Shown piece by piece: positions 1-8,605 of a stretch of DNA of 64,000 nucleotides. The translations under genes were made by a program, and so were the position numbers. Source of the stretch: JAAUTS01 sp038250235 (GTDB lineage Bacteria > Verrucomicrobiota > Verrucomicrobiia > Methylacidiphilales > JAAUTS01); contig JBBSCO010000004.1 in NCBI GenBank assembly GCA_038250235.1, positions 23,649 to 87,648 of the forward strand, in the 5' to 3' direction. Under the pieces are notes generated by a model, which was given only the letters and a program-made list of their open reading frames with translations, made no database searches and was not told the DNA's origin. Numbering within the stretch: position 1 is the first letter of the stretch; each line of letters starts with the position of its first letter.

Positions 1-61
1 TGTTCTGAATAAATCCTTTGGTGTGGATGTGGGCGGTGGAGAGGAAGGCGATATTGGCCAT
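1..61 (-). CDS. Gfo/Idh/MocA family oxidoreductase, N-terminal fragment
   Basis: Only the first 20 codons are inside the window. They read MANIAFLSTAHIHTKGFIQN, a form of the Rossmann-fold start seen in one branch of the Gfo/Idh/MocA NAD(P)-dependent sugar oxidoreductases. The ATG is at 61-59, 11 bases after the TAA of the upstream gene at 73-1125, which is from the same superfamily. The two therefore look like an operon of paired sugar or inositol oxidoreductases. The assignment rests on a short stretch and on context. Confidence 0.6.
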   Translation of the reverse strand, partial: MANIAFLSTAHIHTKGFIQN

Positions 62-72
62 AGGGGTTCAGT

Positions 73-1125
73 TTAAAGTTTGATTTTGATTTCGCGGTTT
101 TGTTTGGCGGATTTGTAGATGGCTTCGAGGATGGCGATGACCTTGATGGACTGGGTCCAGGGAACGGGGGAAGCCTGCTTTTTGATGATAGCTTCAGTGA
201 AGGCGGCGATTTCCGCGTGATGGCCCTGGATGTTTTCTTTGGCGGACATGATGGTGCCGTTGATGAAGGTGCCGTTGAGGGTGCTGGAATAGTTGAGGGA
301 AGGCCATTGAACCCCGGACTTGGATCCAAAGAGTTGCCAACTTAAGTCTTCCTTTTCCTCCTGATGTCCGAGCCAGGCGCATTCAACCGTCATAGTGGCA
401 CCGTTGTCGAAATGGACAAAGCCGGCGGCGAAGTCCTCCACGTTCATGAGCTTGCGGTCCCACTCGCCCCACATGCCGGGAATGATGTGGGTTTTTCCGA
501 AGTTGTTTTTGGCCGTGCCGCTGACACGGACGGGTTTGGCGTCGCCCATGACCCAGAGGCAGTTGTCGAGGGCGTGCACGCCGATGTCCATACAGGGGCC
601 GCCGCCGGAGAGTTTGGGGTCGAGAAAGCCGGGCGAGCAAGGTATCCAGGCGCGGCGCATGGCCCGGACACGGGCGTGATAGACATCGCCGAGAGCTCCG
701 GTCTCAGCCCATTTTTTCACGGCTTGGGAATGGGCGAGGAAGCGCATGTGCTGGCCGGTCATGAGGACGAGTTTTTTCCGGTCGGCCAGTTTGCCCATCT
801 GCCGGATTTCCGCAGTGGTGACAGCCAGGGGTTTTTCGCAGAGGACGTGTTGTCCGGCGTTGAGGGCGGCAAGAGTTGCTGGTGTATGAAATTTGTTAGG
901 TGTACAGATGTCGACCGCGTCGAGATCAAGTTTGATCAGATCCCTGAAATCGGTAAAGACGTGCGGGATGCCGTGCTCGTCAGCCACGGCCTGAGCGGCG
1001 TCCTTGTTGATGTCGGCGACAGCGACCACTTCCGCCTCCTTGATTTTTTTCCAACCGGGGAGGTGGACACCTTTGGCAATACCACCTGCGCCGATCAGAC
1101 CAATCTGCAATTTTCCGTTTTTCAT
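73..1125 (-). CDS. Gfo/Idh/MocA family NAD(P)-dependent oxidoreductase
   Basis: The 350-residue protein starts with a Rossmann dinucleotide-binding motif (IGLIGAGGIAKGVH, residues 8-21). It has the family motif CEKPLA near residue 96, where the lysine takes part in catalysis. Length fits the family norm of 330-400. These cytosolic enzymes oxidise or epimerise sugars, inositols or related polyols with NAD(P); the substrate cannot be read from sequence. It is transcribed away from an AraC regulator 69 bases upstream and is followed after 11 bases by a second oxidoreductase of the same superfamily. A sugar-catabolic operon under AraC control is a reasonable inference. Confidence 0.9.
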   Translation of the reverse strand: MKNGKLQIGLIGAGGIAKGVHLPGWKKIKEAEVVAVADINKDAAQAVADEHGIPHVFTDFRDLIKLDLDAVDICTPNKFHTPATLAALNAGQHVLCEKPLAVTTAEIRQMGKLADRKKLVLMTGQHMRFLAHSQAVKKWAETGALGDVYHARVRAMRRAWIPCSPGFLDPKLSGGGPCMDIGVHALDNCLWVMGDAKPVRVSGTAKNNFGKTHIIPGMWGEWDRKLMNVEDFAAGFVHFDNGATMTVECAWLGHQEEKEDLSWQLFGSKSGVQWPSLNYSSTLNGTFINGTIMSAKENIQGHHAEIAAFTEAIIKKQASPVPWTQSIKVIAILEAIYKSAKQNREIKIKL

Positions 1126-1194
1126 TCAGAAGCGAGAATAACCAATAGGGTAAAGGTGTCTTGTCTTAGGTTGACTTTTCATTACGCTGGTTTG
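1126..1194. promoter_or_regulatory. Divergent intergenic region, oxidoreductase operon / AraC
   Basis: This 69-base gap separates two divergent start codons, so it must hold promoters for both directions or overlap them. A TTGACT hexamer at 1171-1176 resembles a -35 box for the plus strand, but it is too close to the AraC start to serve it with a normal leader. No convincing operator repeat was found. AraC-type regulators commonly bind such divergent gaps; that part is inference. Confidence 0.3.
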
Positions 1195-2049
1195 ATGCGA
1201 CACTTGGATTGGCGTCAATGGCCGAAAGATGACAAATGCACCTACCGGGTCTGGTGTTATCAGGGCACGGTATTAAGGGATCCGCATACGCACAACTTTC
1301 ATGAGCTGTTCTGGGTGGAGTCTGGCCAGGGCTTTCATTGGATCAACGGGGATAAACAACCGATCAAGACAGGAGATCTGATCCTGATCCGGGCGGAAGA
1401 TGCTCACACCTTCGCAGCATCCGGCGGACAGTATCTTCAGTTCGTTAATGTGGCCTTCTGCACTGGAAGCTGGGAACGCCTAAAGCAGCGATATTTTTCA
1501 AAAAAAAGGTGTTATTATTCCGAAAAAATGGTGGAGAGGAGGAGCTTCCGTTTGAACCGTATGCAATTGGAAAGGATGAGTTATCTTTCGATGGATCTGC
1601 GCAACGGTGCGAGGGATGCGCTGGCGGTTGAAAGTTTTCTGGCCGGCGTGTGCTCCATGTTGGAGAATCCTGGAGATAGACATTCGACGAAAGAAGTGCC
1701 GGACTGGCTGGCCAAAGCCTGTGTCTTGATTCAGGACTTTCCGAACTTTGCCGGAGGGCCGTCGACGTTGATCCGTCTGGCCGGGAAAAGCCCGGAGCAT
1801 GTGGCACGGGTCTGTCGGAAATACCTCCAGCGGCGTCCCTGTGATCTGGTGAATGAGGCGCGGATGAATTATGCGGCGCAGGAGTTGCGGCAGACGGAGC
1901 GGGCGGTGTTGGACGTTGCTTTGGACTGCGGGATCGAGAACCTGGGGCATTTTTACAAATTATTCCGGGAACGCTACGGAGTGGCGCCAGTGGAATACAG
2001 GAGCAAAGAGCGGCATGCCAAACCGGATAGGACAGGTTGGGGAGGGTGA
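1195..2049 (+). CDS. AraC family transcriptional regulator
   Basis: The start chosen is the ATG at 1195 (284 residues). The open frame continues upstream, but there it only mirrors the oppositely oriented oxidoreductase. Residues 1-110 look like an AraC-type cupin sensor (HTHNFHELFWVESGQGFH, then KTGDLILIRAEDAHTF). The last 100 residues hold the paired helix-turn-helix of the family: LIRLAGKSPEHVARVCRKYL is the first helix pair and the stretch from AVLDVALDCGIENLGHFYKLF is the second. Such proteins bind DNA and switch sugar-use genes in response to a ligand. The likely target is the divergent oxidoreductase operon. Confidence 0.9.
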   Translation: MRHLDWRQWPKDDKCTYRVWCYQGTVLRDPHTHNFHELFWVESGQGFHWINGDKQPIKTGDLILIRAEDAHTFAASGGQYLQFVNVAFCTGSWERLKQRYFSKKRCYYSEKMVERRSFRLNRMQLERMSYLSMDLRNGARDALAVESFLAGVCSMLENPGDRHSTKEVPDWLAKACVLIQDFPNFAGGPSTLIRLAGKSPEHVARVCRKYLQRRPCDLVNEARMNYAAQELRQTERAVLDVALDCGIENLGHFYKLFRERYGVAPVEYRSKERHAKPDRTGWGG

Positions 2050-2166
2050 TGAATCAGGTGGGTGGCGGCGGACGGTTTGGGGTTCAATTCCGGCTTCACG
2101 ATCATACAGGTAATGAGTATAATGCCGTAAAGCGACATGAATAGCCATTGGACTAAAGTAATTACC

Positions 2167-2197
2167 GTCTTTTATGCCGTTTTCTACGGCAAAAGAC
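2167..2197. terminator. Imperfect stem-loop between converging genes
   Basis: GTCTTTT and GCCGT on the left pair with ACGGC and AAAAGAC on the right, with a two-base bulge and a five-base TTTCT loop. It lies between the convergent AraC gene and the small membrane protein gene, where a bidirectional terminator would be expected. There is no long uridine tract outside the stem, so function is uncertain. Confidence 0.35.
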
Positions 2198-2220
2198 TGA
2201 TAATGTCCGGCATGCGCATC

Positions 2221-2502
2221 TTAATCCCTTAAATCTGTCCTGAAAGGATCGGCCCGTTGTTCGCTCCGGTAATTACCTAGAAAAATCCATCCCGCCAAGG
2301 CAGGCAGAGTGGAAAGTATCCAGTAGGTGATCATCAAATTTCCGAATATGACCGGATCTTCGGTGCGGGTATAAACTCTGGCCGGTAGCGGGTTTCTGCT
2401 ACGATATTCCGTGGCAGAGCCGGTTATTTCACGGGAAAAATTGAGTGCCATCCAGGCGAGGCTGGATAAAAAAAGGGAGTAGGCAAACAAGCGCAGCAGC
2501 AA
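2221..2502 (-). CDS. Small two-helix membrane protein, unknown function
   Basis: A 93-residue protein with two hydrophobic segments, at about residues 3-21 and 53-75, joined by a polar loop rich in Arg and Thr. The start is a TTG at 2502, because an in-frame stop lies nine bases upstream. A later ATG at residue 18 would remove most of the first helix. No family is recognised. Hydrophobic patterning and fairly normal codon choice make it a plausible gene, but it is short and has no clear ribosome binding site. Confidence 0.5.
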   Translation of the reverse strand: MLLRLFAYSLFLSSLAWMALNFSREITGSATEYRSRNPLPARVYTRTEDPVIFGNLMITYWILSTLPALAGWIFLGNYRSEQRADPFRTDLRD

Positions 2503-2600
2503 CGGAGTTTATTTCGTGCAGAGGAAGAGACAACCTTCTTCCTTGCAAGAAAAAGCAGGGGAAGGGATGATTCGTGGTTCGTTTGGCGGGGACTTCATCC

Positions 2601-2649
2601 GGCGTTTCATCGAAACGCCTTACAGTAGTAGGCCGGATCGTTGATCCGG
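2601..2649. repeat. Two tandem perfect hairpins upstream of prfC
   Basis: Hairpin 1 is GGCGTTTC-ATC-GAAACGCC at 2601-2619. Hairpin 2 is CCGGATC-GTT-GATCCGG at 2633-2649. Both stems are perfect with three-base loops, and they are 13 bases apart. They end 34 bases before the prfC start. The layout resembles REP/BIME-type extragenic repeats or a structured 5' leader. There is no U-tract after either stem, so a classic intrinsic terminator is unlikely. Confidence 0.6.
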
Positions 2650-2683
2650 AAGGCTTTGGGATCTGAACCAGCGACTTAAAATC

Positions 2684-4297
2684 ATGCAAGACGAAATCCA
2701 ACGCCGACGCACCTTCGCCATTATCTCCCATCCGGATGCGGGGAAGACCACGCTGACGGAGAAACTCCTTCTTTATGGCGGAGCTTTGTCCCTGGCAGGA
2801 TCGGTTACGGCCCGCAAGAACCAGCGCGCGGCCACCTCTGACTGGATGGAGTTGGAAAAACAGCGCGGGATTTCCATCAGCTCGACGGTGTTGCAGTTCG
2901 AATACGGTGGTTGCGTGGTCAACCTTCTCGACACTCCTGGCCACAAAGATTTTTCCGAAGACACCTACCGTGTGCTTACGGCGGTGGATGCGGCTATTAT
3001 GGTGATCGACGCCGGTAAGGGAATAGAAACGCAGACGCGCAAACTTTTCGAAGTTTGCCGCAAGCGGGGTGTCCCAATCTTTACCTTCATGAACAAGCTG
3101 GATCGTCCGACCCGTGATCCGTTGGAGCTGATGGACGAATTGGAAAGTGTGCTGGGGATAGGGGCCTGTGCCCTGAACTGGCCGCTGGGAACCGGTCCGG
3201 AATTCCGTGGTGTTTATGAACGGCGCAGCAAGGAAGTGCATCTCTTTGAGCGCACGGTCCGTGGAGCCTATCGTGCGCCGGAAAAAGTGGGTGCGCTGAC
3301 CGATACGTTTGTCACGGAAAAGATGGACCCGGACGCACTTGCAAGAACTCTGGGCGAATTGGAAATGCTCGACGGCGCGGGATACGATTTTGATCGGGGC
3401 AAAGTGGACAGGGGCGAATTGACGCCTGTCTTCTTCGGCAGTGCCAGCAACAACTTCGGGGTGCAACTGCTTCTGGACGCCTTCCTCGAGTTGGCACCGA
3501 CGCCGAAACCACGCATGTCCGGCGGGGTTCCGATCAAGCCGGACGCCAAGGGTTTTTCCGGCTTTGTTTTCAAGATCCAAGCCAACATGGATCCGCGTCA
3601 TCGCGACCGGATTTATTTCATCAGGATCGTGTCCGGAAAATTTGAGCGCGACATGCAGGTGCTTAACACACGCACGGGAAAAAAGGTCCGCCTTTCCAAT
3701 TCACAGAAATTATTCGCCCAGGAACGCGAGACCGTGGATGACGGCTATGCGGGAGACGTCATCGGGATTGTGGGCAATCATGATTTTCTTATCGGCGACA
3801 CCCTGGCGGAAGATCCCAAACTGAAATTCGAAGAGATTCCCTATTTCGCGCCGGAATGTTTCGCGTTTTTATACAATCCGGTCACCGCCAAGTTCAAGCA
3901 GTTCCGCGAAGGGTTGACGCAGTTGCTGGCGGAGGGTGTGATGCAGGGTTACTCCATGCCGCAGGCGATTCAGAAAGTTCCCTTGCTGGGAGCGGTGGGG
4001 CCGCTGCAATTTGAAGTGGTTCAATACCGTCTGCAGAGCGAGTATGGTGCCGAGTCCCGTTTGGAAACCGCGCAGTGGAAATTGATTCGCTGGATCCGAA
4101 ACAAAGATGGCGGTGCTTTCTCAGGAAAAGCGGATCTGCCTTCCGGCGCCACCACAGCATTGGATGGACAGGACAGAGCGGTGGCTCTGTTCCCTGCCGA
4201 GTGGACGATCAAACATTTCACCGACCGCAATCCGGAGCTTGAGGTTTCGGACACACCTTTCGAAGGAGCTGGTTCGGTGAAGAAGAATTCAGAGTAG
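2684..4297 (+). CDS. prfC: Peptide chain release factor 3
   Basis: A 537-residue translational GTPase. G1 is SHPDAGKTT (15-23), the switch I region carries RGISIS (61-66), G3 is DTPGH (83-87) and G4 is NKLD (137-140). The long insert and the C-terminal region match RF3 rather than EF-G. RF3 uses GTP to eject RF1 or RF2 from the ribosome after peptide release and adds to termination quality control. The length is close to the usual 525-535. It converges on the ATPase gene at 4318 with only 20 bases between stops. Two tandem hairpins lie just upstream. Confidence 0.96.
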   Translation: MQDEIQRRRTFAIISHPDAGKTTLTEKLLLYGGALSLAGSVTARKNQRAATSDWMELEKQRGISISSTVLQFEYGGCVVNLLDTPGHKDFSEDTYRVLTAVDAAIMVIDAGKGIETQTRKLFEVCRKRGVPIFTFMNKLDRPTRDPLELMDELESVLGIGACALNWPLGTGPEFRGVYERRSKEVHLFERTVRGAYRAPEKVGALTDTFVTEKMDPDALARTLGELEMLDGAGYDFDRGKVDRGELTPVFFGSASNNFGVQLLLDAFLELAPTPKPRMSGGVPIKPDAKGFSGFVFKIQANMDPRHRDRIYFIRIVSGKFERDMQVLNTRTGKKVRLSNSQKLFAQERETVDDGYAGDVIGIVGNHDFLIGDTLAEDPKLKFEEIPYFAPECFAFLYNPVTAKFKQFREGLTQLLAEGVMQGYSMPQAIQKVPLLGAVGPLQFEVVQYRLQSEYGAESRLETAQWKLIRWIRNKDGGAFSGKADLPSGATTALDGQDRAVALFPAEWTIKHFTDRNPELEVSDTPFEGAGSVKKNSE

Positions 4298-4317
4298 GTT
4301 AGTACAAGGCCGTTATC

Positions 4318-5880
4318 TTAAACCCGGCAGGGATCGTCGAGAACTTTCCTAAGAAAGCGTCCCAGATCCGTGTCTTCCAATTCAGAGAGGCGCATGTCAC
4401 GAACCACTTTCCAATTTTCCGTTTTCTGCCAGTTGCGGTAACGCGCCTTCACGTCCTCATAAGGTCCGAGGGCTCCGTAGTATTTTCCAAAGACCCGTTT
4501 GACCGACCGATCTGTGAAATAATTTTCAAAAGAACGCCTCTCCAGAATATGGCAGAGGATTCCGGCCTGTCGGCAGGACTCCTGGAATCCGCGGCGGTCC
4601 TCCGCCAGACTGGCGTGGGCGGAAGGTTTTTCACTATCAATCAGAGCATAGACATTCTCACCAATTTTTTTGACTTCTTTCAATTCGTCCCCACGATTGG
4701 GTGTGATCATGCTGCCTCCCCCAAGAGGAATCAGCACCAAATTGTTGCCCGCCTGCATTTTATGCAGAATCTGCCTTACTGCCTTGATCTCGGTGGGACC
4801 TTCCACCAACAGAACCTTGGCACAGCCCTGTTGTTGTTGGGCGGAAAAACTGATTTCGCCCATCACTTCGCTCAAACGCTGGTCCGGATGAATGATGTTG
4901 ACCAGAGTGTGGGTATCGTCCGCACTACGCTCCACAAAATAGGTGCGATCCGCCGAAGTCTTGGCCAGGCCACTGTTGTGCGACGAAAAAACTAATCCCA
5001 CCCGGGCCATTCCGCTGAGTGCCGTAACAAAATCCGATTGATACGAGGGATGAAGATGGCATTCCGGTTCATCCACCAGGATGTAGTCGGGCTTCAGGGC
5101 CAGGGCGTGGACAAAAAGCTGGATGGCCTGGGCGATGCCACTGCCCACTTCTTCCAGGGGATATTCCGTTTTGTCAACTTGAACAATGAGCGGCTTGTCA
5201 GGACCAGGTGAAAGAATGGCAAAATGTTTGAGATGAAAGAGATTTTTGATTTCGTCTTCCAAACGGGCGGGGGCGTTAGACAGGGCCGCCTTGGCCGGAT
5301 GAATCAAGTCCCGGTAAAGGTCGATGAATTGTTGTCCCTGCCTCAAGTCATAGGTTCCCCGGCTTTCCACCGTAGCCAGACTACGGAAAGGGCCGGCATA
5401 AAGGGTGCGGGAAAGATTCAGCAATGCATTGCGCCAGAGCGAAAGTGCCTGCTGATTGTGTTCGAGATTTCCCTTCAGCCCGGTAAACGCATGAAAGCGG
5501 GCCTGGCAGTGGAGGGTCTTGCGGCCGATGACGATGAAACTCTCCCGGGCCCAGGGGGAATCCTTCAGAATTTCCGGATTCAAAAAGGAAATACCCAGGA
5601 CGATGTCCTGAAAGTTGCCGCGGTGGAAAAGGTCGTGGGGATCGGTCTGGTTGGGCAAAGGGGGAAGAGCAAAGCCATGCTCGAAAAACGAAAGGCAAGC
5701 TTCCGGTGAAGCCGACGCTTTCTGCAGAAGAGGCCGTATTTCGTAAAAGAGACGAAGCAGGGCTGATTTCCCCACGTTGTTGGCGCCGATCAGGGCGGAA
5801 CTGCCACGGGTCATTTTTAAACGGGCAGGAAAGCGGTCATTGAAGCAGCGGTAATTTTTGACCGAGATTTCGAGGTTCAT
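4318..5880 (-). CDS. OLD-family ATPase with TOPRIM nuclease domain
   Basis: The start is the ATG at 5880 (520 residues), because upstream codons come from a GCAAAG-type repeat. The N-terminal SMC/ABC-like ATPase has Walker A GANNVGKS (32-39), a signature-like EEVGSGIAQAIQ (243-254) and Walker B ILVDEPE (267-273). The C-terminal TOPRIM domain shows VLLVEGPTE (E360) and ALIDSE (412-417). This is the architecture of OLD-family endonucleases, related to P2 Old and Gabija GajA. No UvrD-like helicase partner is adjacent, so it is not an evident Gabija locus. It is probably a class 1 solitary OLD protein acting on DNA, perhaps in defence or repair. Confidence 0.85.
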   Translation of the reverse strand: MNLEISVKNYRCFNDRFPARLKMTRGSSALIGANNVGKSALLRLFYEIRPLLQKASASPEACLSFFEHGFALPPLPNQTDPHDLFHRGNFQDIVLGISFLNPEILKDSPWARESFIVIGRKTLHCQARFHAFTGLKGNLEHNQQALSLWRNALLNLSRTLYAGPFRSLATVESRGTYDLRQGQQFIDLYRDLIHPAKAALSNAPARLEDEIKNLFHLKHFAILSPGPDKPLIVQVDKTEYPLEEVGSGIAQAIQLFVHALALKPDYILVDEPECHLHPSYQSDFVTALSGMARVGLVFSSHNSGLAKTSADRTYFVERSADDTHTLVNIIHPDQRLSEVMGEISFSAQQQQGCAKVLLVEGPTEIKAVRQILHKMQAGNNLVLIPLGGGSMITPNRGDELKEVKKIGENVYALIDSEKPSAHASLAEDRRGFQESCRQAGILCHILERRSFENYFTDRSVKRVFGKYYGALGPYEDVKARYRNWQKTENWKVVRDMRLSELEDTDLGRFLRKVLDDPCRV

Positions 5881-5893
5881 GCAACAAAGAGAA

Positions 5894-5931
5894 TTTAACG
5901 CAAAGACGCAAAGTGGCAAAGACGCAAAATG
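5894..5931. repeat. GCAAAGACGC-type degenerate short repeat
   Basis: After TTTAACGCAAAGACGCAAAG the sequence repeats GCAAAGACGCAAA, giving a run of 7-9 base units. The same word occurs at 18521-18545, and shorter relatives at 11098-11120 and 13917-13939. All are intergenic. The repeat directly precedes the OLD-ATPase start, so it lies in that gene's leader. Confidence 0.6.
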
Positions 5932-5978
5932 CTTATAATTGGGCTGTAAAATGGACTGATAACAGGGATGTTCAATGG

Positions 5979-6863
5979 TTAGAGCCCTTTTGTCTCATAG
6001 GCTTTTAATAGTTCAGACGCCCGGTCACGGATCTCGGAACTTGCATTTGGATTTCGAAGAAGAATTTTCAAAGTTGTTCGTTGAGTAAAATACTCTTCTC
6101 GATCAAGAAGCTTCGCAAGGACCTCAGGAGGTGTTCGTAAATTGTGGGCCAGCCCCCAGTCTATAAGATAGTTTTTTCTGGATTCCAGAAGCGTTAAAGT
6201 TTTAATCGGGGTTTTGCGATTACCGGCAATATCGCCAAGCACATAATCCAAATGGCTGGTAGTTGCCAAATAGTCTATGGTTCTTTCAGAAACACGGGGA
6301 TTCGTTAACACCAAACGCATGACAGCCAAGCCCTTCGTATTTTTCCCTAAAAGTGGGAAAAAAGACCCCAAAGGCTGGAGCAATGCCGGGTTGTCCAACT
6401 TTGCAATTTGATCCAAAAGCTCTGGTGAGGCTGACGTATTCTGTGCGATTGCTCCCAGAACAAATTTATCATCTTTAAAAAAAGAATCATCCAAAACGTG
6501 CTGCAATTCCCGATCCGTCTTCATCACCAGGATTTGAAACACGAGAGATGTTAGAAGTAATCCTTTTCCAAGCCAGGCAAGAAAGACTGTTGTGACAAGA
6601 GATACCAGTAAAAAAGCCAGGCCGATCTTAAAACCCAGAACCTTCTTAACACCTGCCGACCACGCCTTGATATAACCAATGCAATATCCCCAGGAAAAAA
6701 ATCCCAGGAATGCTGCAACAAAGTAAGCAGGAATGAAGATAAATCCTGTCCCAGCCGTAGACGATGTTGATCTTAAAATAGCCAAGACGAGAAAGACCAC
6801 AACGGCCATTGCGCCGACAAAGCCTATCCTAAGCCCTGTTTTGAAAGGATTATTGATTTTCAA
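5979..6863 (-). CDS. Membrane protein with C-terminal helical repeats, unknown function
   Basis: A 294-residue protein. Three or four hydrophobic segments occupy residues 10-120. A soluble part follows with repeated short units such as LGAIAQNTSASPELLDQIAK, MRLVLTNPRVSERTIDYLA and LAHNLRTPPEVLAKLLD. These resemble leucine-rich-repeat-variant or HEAT-like helical repeats. The base composition is visibly more AT-rich than its neighbours, which suggests transfer. It precedes the OLD ATPase on the same strand, but the 98-base gap contains a repeat, so co-transcription is not assured. The repeats suggest a protein-binding role at the inner membrane; no more specific function can be given. Confidence 0.75.
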   Translation of the reverse strand: MKINNPFKTGLRIGFVGAMAVVVFLVLAILRSTSSTAGTGFIFIPAYFVAAFLGFFSWGYCIGYIKAWSAGVKKVLGFKIGLAFLLVSLVTTVFLAWLGKGLLLTSLVFQILVMKTDRELQHVLDDSFFKDDKFVLGAIAQNTSASPELLDQIAKLDNPALLQPLGSFFPLLGKNTKGLAVMRLVLTNPRVSERTIDYLATTSHLDYVLGDIAGNRKTPIKTLTLLESRKNYLIDWGLAHNLRTPPEVLAKLLDREEYFTQRTTLKILLRNPNASSEIRDRASELLKAYETKGL

Positions 6864-6934
6864 GATGCTTTAATCCCGGAAAAGGCGGTGGTTTAGGTCA
6901 TCCTGTGCCATTCCATATGCTTTTAATGTCTGAT

Positions 6935-8050
6935 TTAAATTTTTAAAGCCTTTGCCCGCAGGAGAGTTTCTTCAATTTCGGAGCCTAACACGCAAAAATG
7001 TCCCATTTTCCTTCCGGGTTTGGCTTCGCTTTTCCCGTATAGGTGCAGTTTAACGCGTGGATCTTCCAGGAGCCGGGTAAAGTTTGGTTCTCCATTGGCC
7101 CAGGCGTCCCCGAGAATATTAACCATCACGACAGGGCTAAGTAGTTGGGTGGAACCCAGGGGGAGCCCGCAGACCGCCCGCAGTTGTTGTTCAAACTGGC
7201 TGGTGATACAGGCATCGAAGCTGTAATGACCGGAGTTGTGGGGCCGGGGGGCCAGTTCGTTGACCACCAGTTTACCGGATTTGGTCAGGAACAGTTCCAC
7301 GGCAATCAGTCCTACCACTTTCAGGTCTGTGGCGATGCCTGCGGCCAGTTCCCGCGCTTCCATTTGGATATGTTCAGGCAGACGGGCGGGAACGATGGAA
7401 AAATCAAGGATATGATTTGTGTGGATGTTTTCGGAAACCGGGAATGTTTCGACCTCGCCGGTCCGGGTGCGCGCGCAGACCACGGAAAGTTCGCAATCGA
7501 AATCCACCCACTTTTCCAGAACGCCCGCAGGCATTTTGAATTCTTCCCAAAGGGCTTTGGCATCAGTGGGGCCTCTGAGTTTTTTCTGGCCCTTGCCGTC
7601 ATAACCAAAATCCGCCGTTTTCAGAACCGAAGGAGTGCCGATTTTCTTGAGGGCGGATTCCAATTCGGAGGCCGATCGCGCCACGGCAAATTCCGCGTGG
7701 GGATAATGGTGATCGCGCAGGAAGTTTTTCTCACGTTCGCGGTTCTGGCAGACATACAGAACATTCCAATCGGGATAGACAGGAGTAACGGAGGACAGGG
7801 TTTGCAGAACCTCGGCCGGGATATTTTCAAACTCGAAGGTAATGACGTCAACAGAGGCGGCAAAGGCCTTCAGAGTTTCCAGATCCTCATAAGGCGCGTT
7901 GAATTCGCGGTCTGACACCTGTCCGGCAGGACCTTCCGGATGGGGTTCAAAGGTATGGACGCGATAGCCCATGCGGCGGGCGGCGATGGCGAACATACGT
8001 CCCAATTGGCCGCCGCCAACCAAGCCCAAGGTGGCACCGGGTAGGATCAT
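6935..8050 (-). CDS. purK: N5-carboxyaminoimidazole ribonucleotide synthase
   Basis: A 371-residue ATP-grasp enzyme. It begins LGLVGGGQLGRM (residues 8-19), the PurK hallmark, and has FEFENIPAEVL near residue 73, SVLKTADFGYDGKGQ near residue 139 and a C-terminal NELAPRPHNSGHYS. It carboxylates aminoimidazole ribonucleotide with ATP and bicarbonate to N5-CAIR in purine synthesis. Its ATG overlaps the TGA of purE by four bases (ATGA), giving translational coupling with the next enzyme of the pathway. Length fits the family. Confidence 0.96.
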   Translation of the reverse strand: MILPGATLGLVGGGQLGRMFAIAARRMGYRVHTFEPHPEGPAGQVSDREFNAPYEDLETLKAFAASVDVITFEFENIPAEVLQTLSSVTPVYPDWNVLYVCQNREREKNFLRDHHYPHAEFAVARSASELESALKKIGTPSVLKTADFGYDGKGQKKLRGPTDAKALWEEFKMPAGVLEKWVDFDCELSVVCARTRTGEVETFPVSENIHTNHILDFSIVPARLPEHIQMEARELAAGIATDLKVVGLIAVELFLTKSGKLVVNELAPRPHNSGHYSFDACITSQFEQQLRAVCGLPLGSTQLLSPVVMVNILGDAWANGEPNFTRLLEDPRVKLHLYGKSEAKPGRKMGHFCVLGSEIEETLLRAKALKI

Positions 8051-8550
8051 GGCAGCTTGGTTTTTAGAACAGTGCGGGTTTGCTTGTTCCGGAAAACGAT
8101 CAGCTTTTTGGACAAGGCAGAATCATGCAGCGCGAGAATTGACACTGCAGCGAGACCGGCATTGATGGAGCCAGCTTTGCCGACGGCCAGGGAAAGAACG
8201 GGGATACCGGCAGGCATCTGGGCGATGGATAGCAAAGAGTCCAATCCTTGGAGGGCCTTGGATTCTACAGGAACTCCGAGCACGGGTAGTTCCGTCATGG
8301 CGGCGGTCATGCCGGGAAGATGTGCCGCTCCACCCGCTCCGGCGATAATCAGTTGCAGACCGCGTTTGGAGGCGGAAGTCGCATAGTCTACCAGAAGTTT
8401 CGGCGTGCGGTGGGCGCTGACGATCTTCTTTTCGTAGGGAACGCCGAACTCTTCCAGCTTTTGCGCTGCATGCTGCATGGTTTCCCAATCGGAGTGGCTG
8501 CCCATAATGATGCCGACAAGGGGTTTGACAGGAGCTTTCGTCTTTTTCAT
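8047..8550 (-). CDS. purE: N5-carboxyaminoimidazole ribonucleotide mutase
   Basis: The start at 8550 gives 167 residues and has GGGAGG seven bases upstream, which decides against a longer form. Motifs are MGSHSDW, SAHRTP and IAGAGGAAHLPGM, typical of class I PurE. It converts N5-CAIR to CAIR for purine synthesis. It overlaps purK by ATGA, the standard purEK arrangement. The other purine genes in this window (purM, purH, purD) are in separate places. Confidence 0.96.
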   Translation of the reverse strand: MKKTKAPVKPLVGIIMGSHSDWETMQHAAQKLEEFGVPYEKKIVSAHRTPKLLVDYATSASKRGLQLIIAGAGGAAHLPGMTAAMTELPVLGVPVESKALQGLDSLLSIAQMPAGIPVLSLAVGKAGSINAGLAAVSILALHDSALSKKLIVFRNKQTRTVLKTKLP

Positions 8551-8605
8551 GAACGTCCTCCCAAAATGCAAGGTTCGGGGACGGGATGCAACACTTCTGC
8601 GCGGA

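Noticed and set aside
364..1194. Long N-terminal extension of the AraC gene (277 codons)
   Set aside because: It only mirrors the opposite-strand oxidoreductase; the cupin domain begins right after the ATG at 1195.
2429..3601. 390-codon frame opposite prfC
   Set aside because: Antisense of a conserved GTPase gene.
5881..5919. Longer start of the OLD ATPase
   Set aside because: The extra 13 codons come from the GCAAAG repeat; the ATG at 5880 begins the conserved domain.
5881..5940. CRISPR array suggested by repeated GCAAAGACGC words
   Set aside because: Units are 7-9 bases and without spacers; there are no cas genes.
4318..6863. A Gabija system (GajA-GajB)
   Set aside because: There is no UvrD-like helicase gene next to the OLD ATPase.
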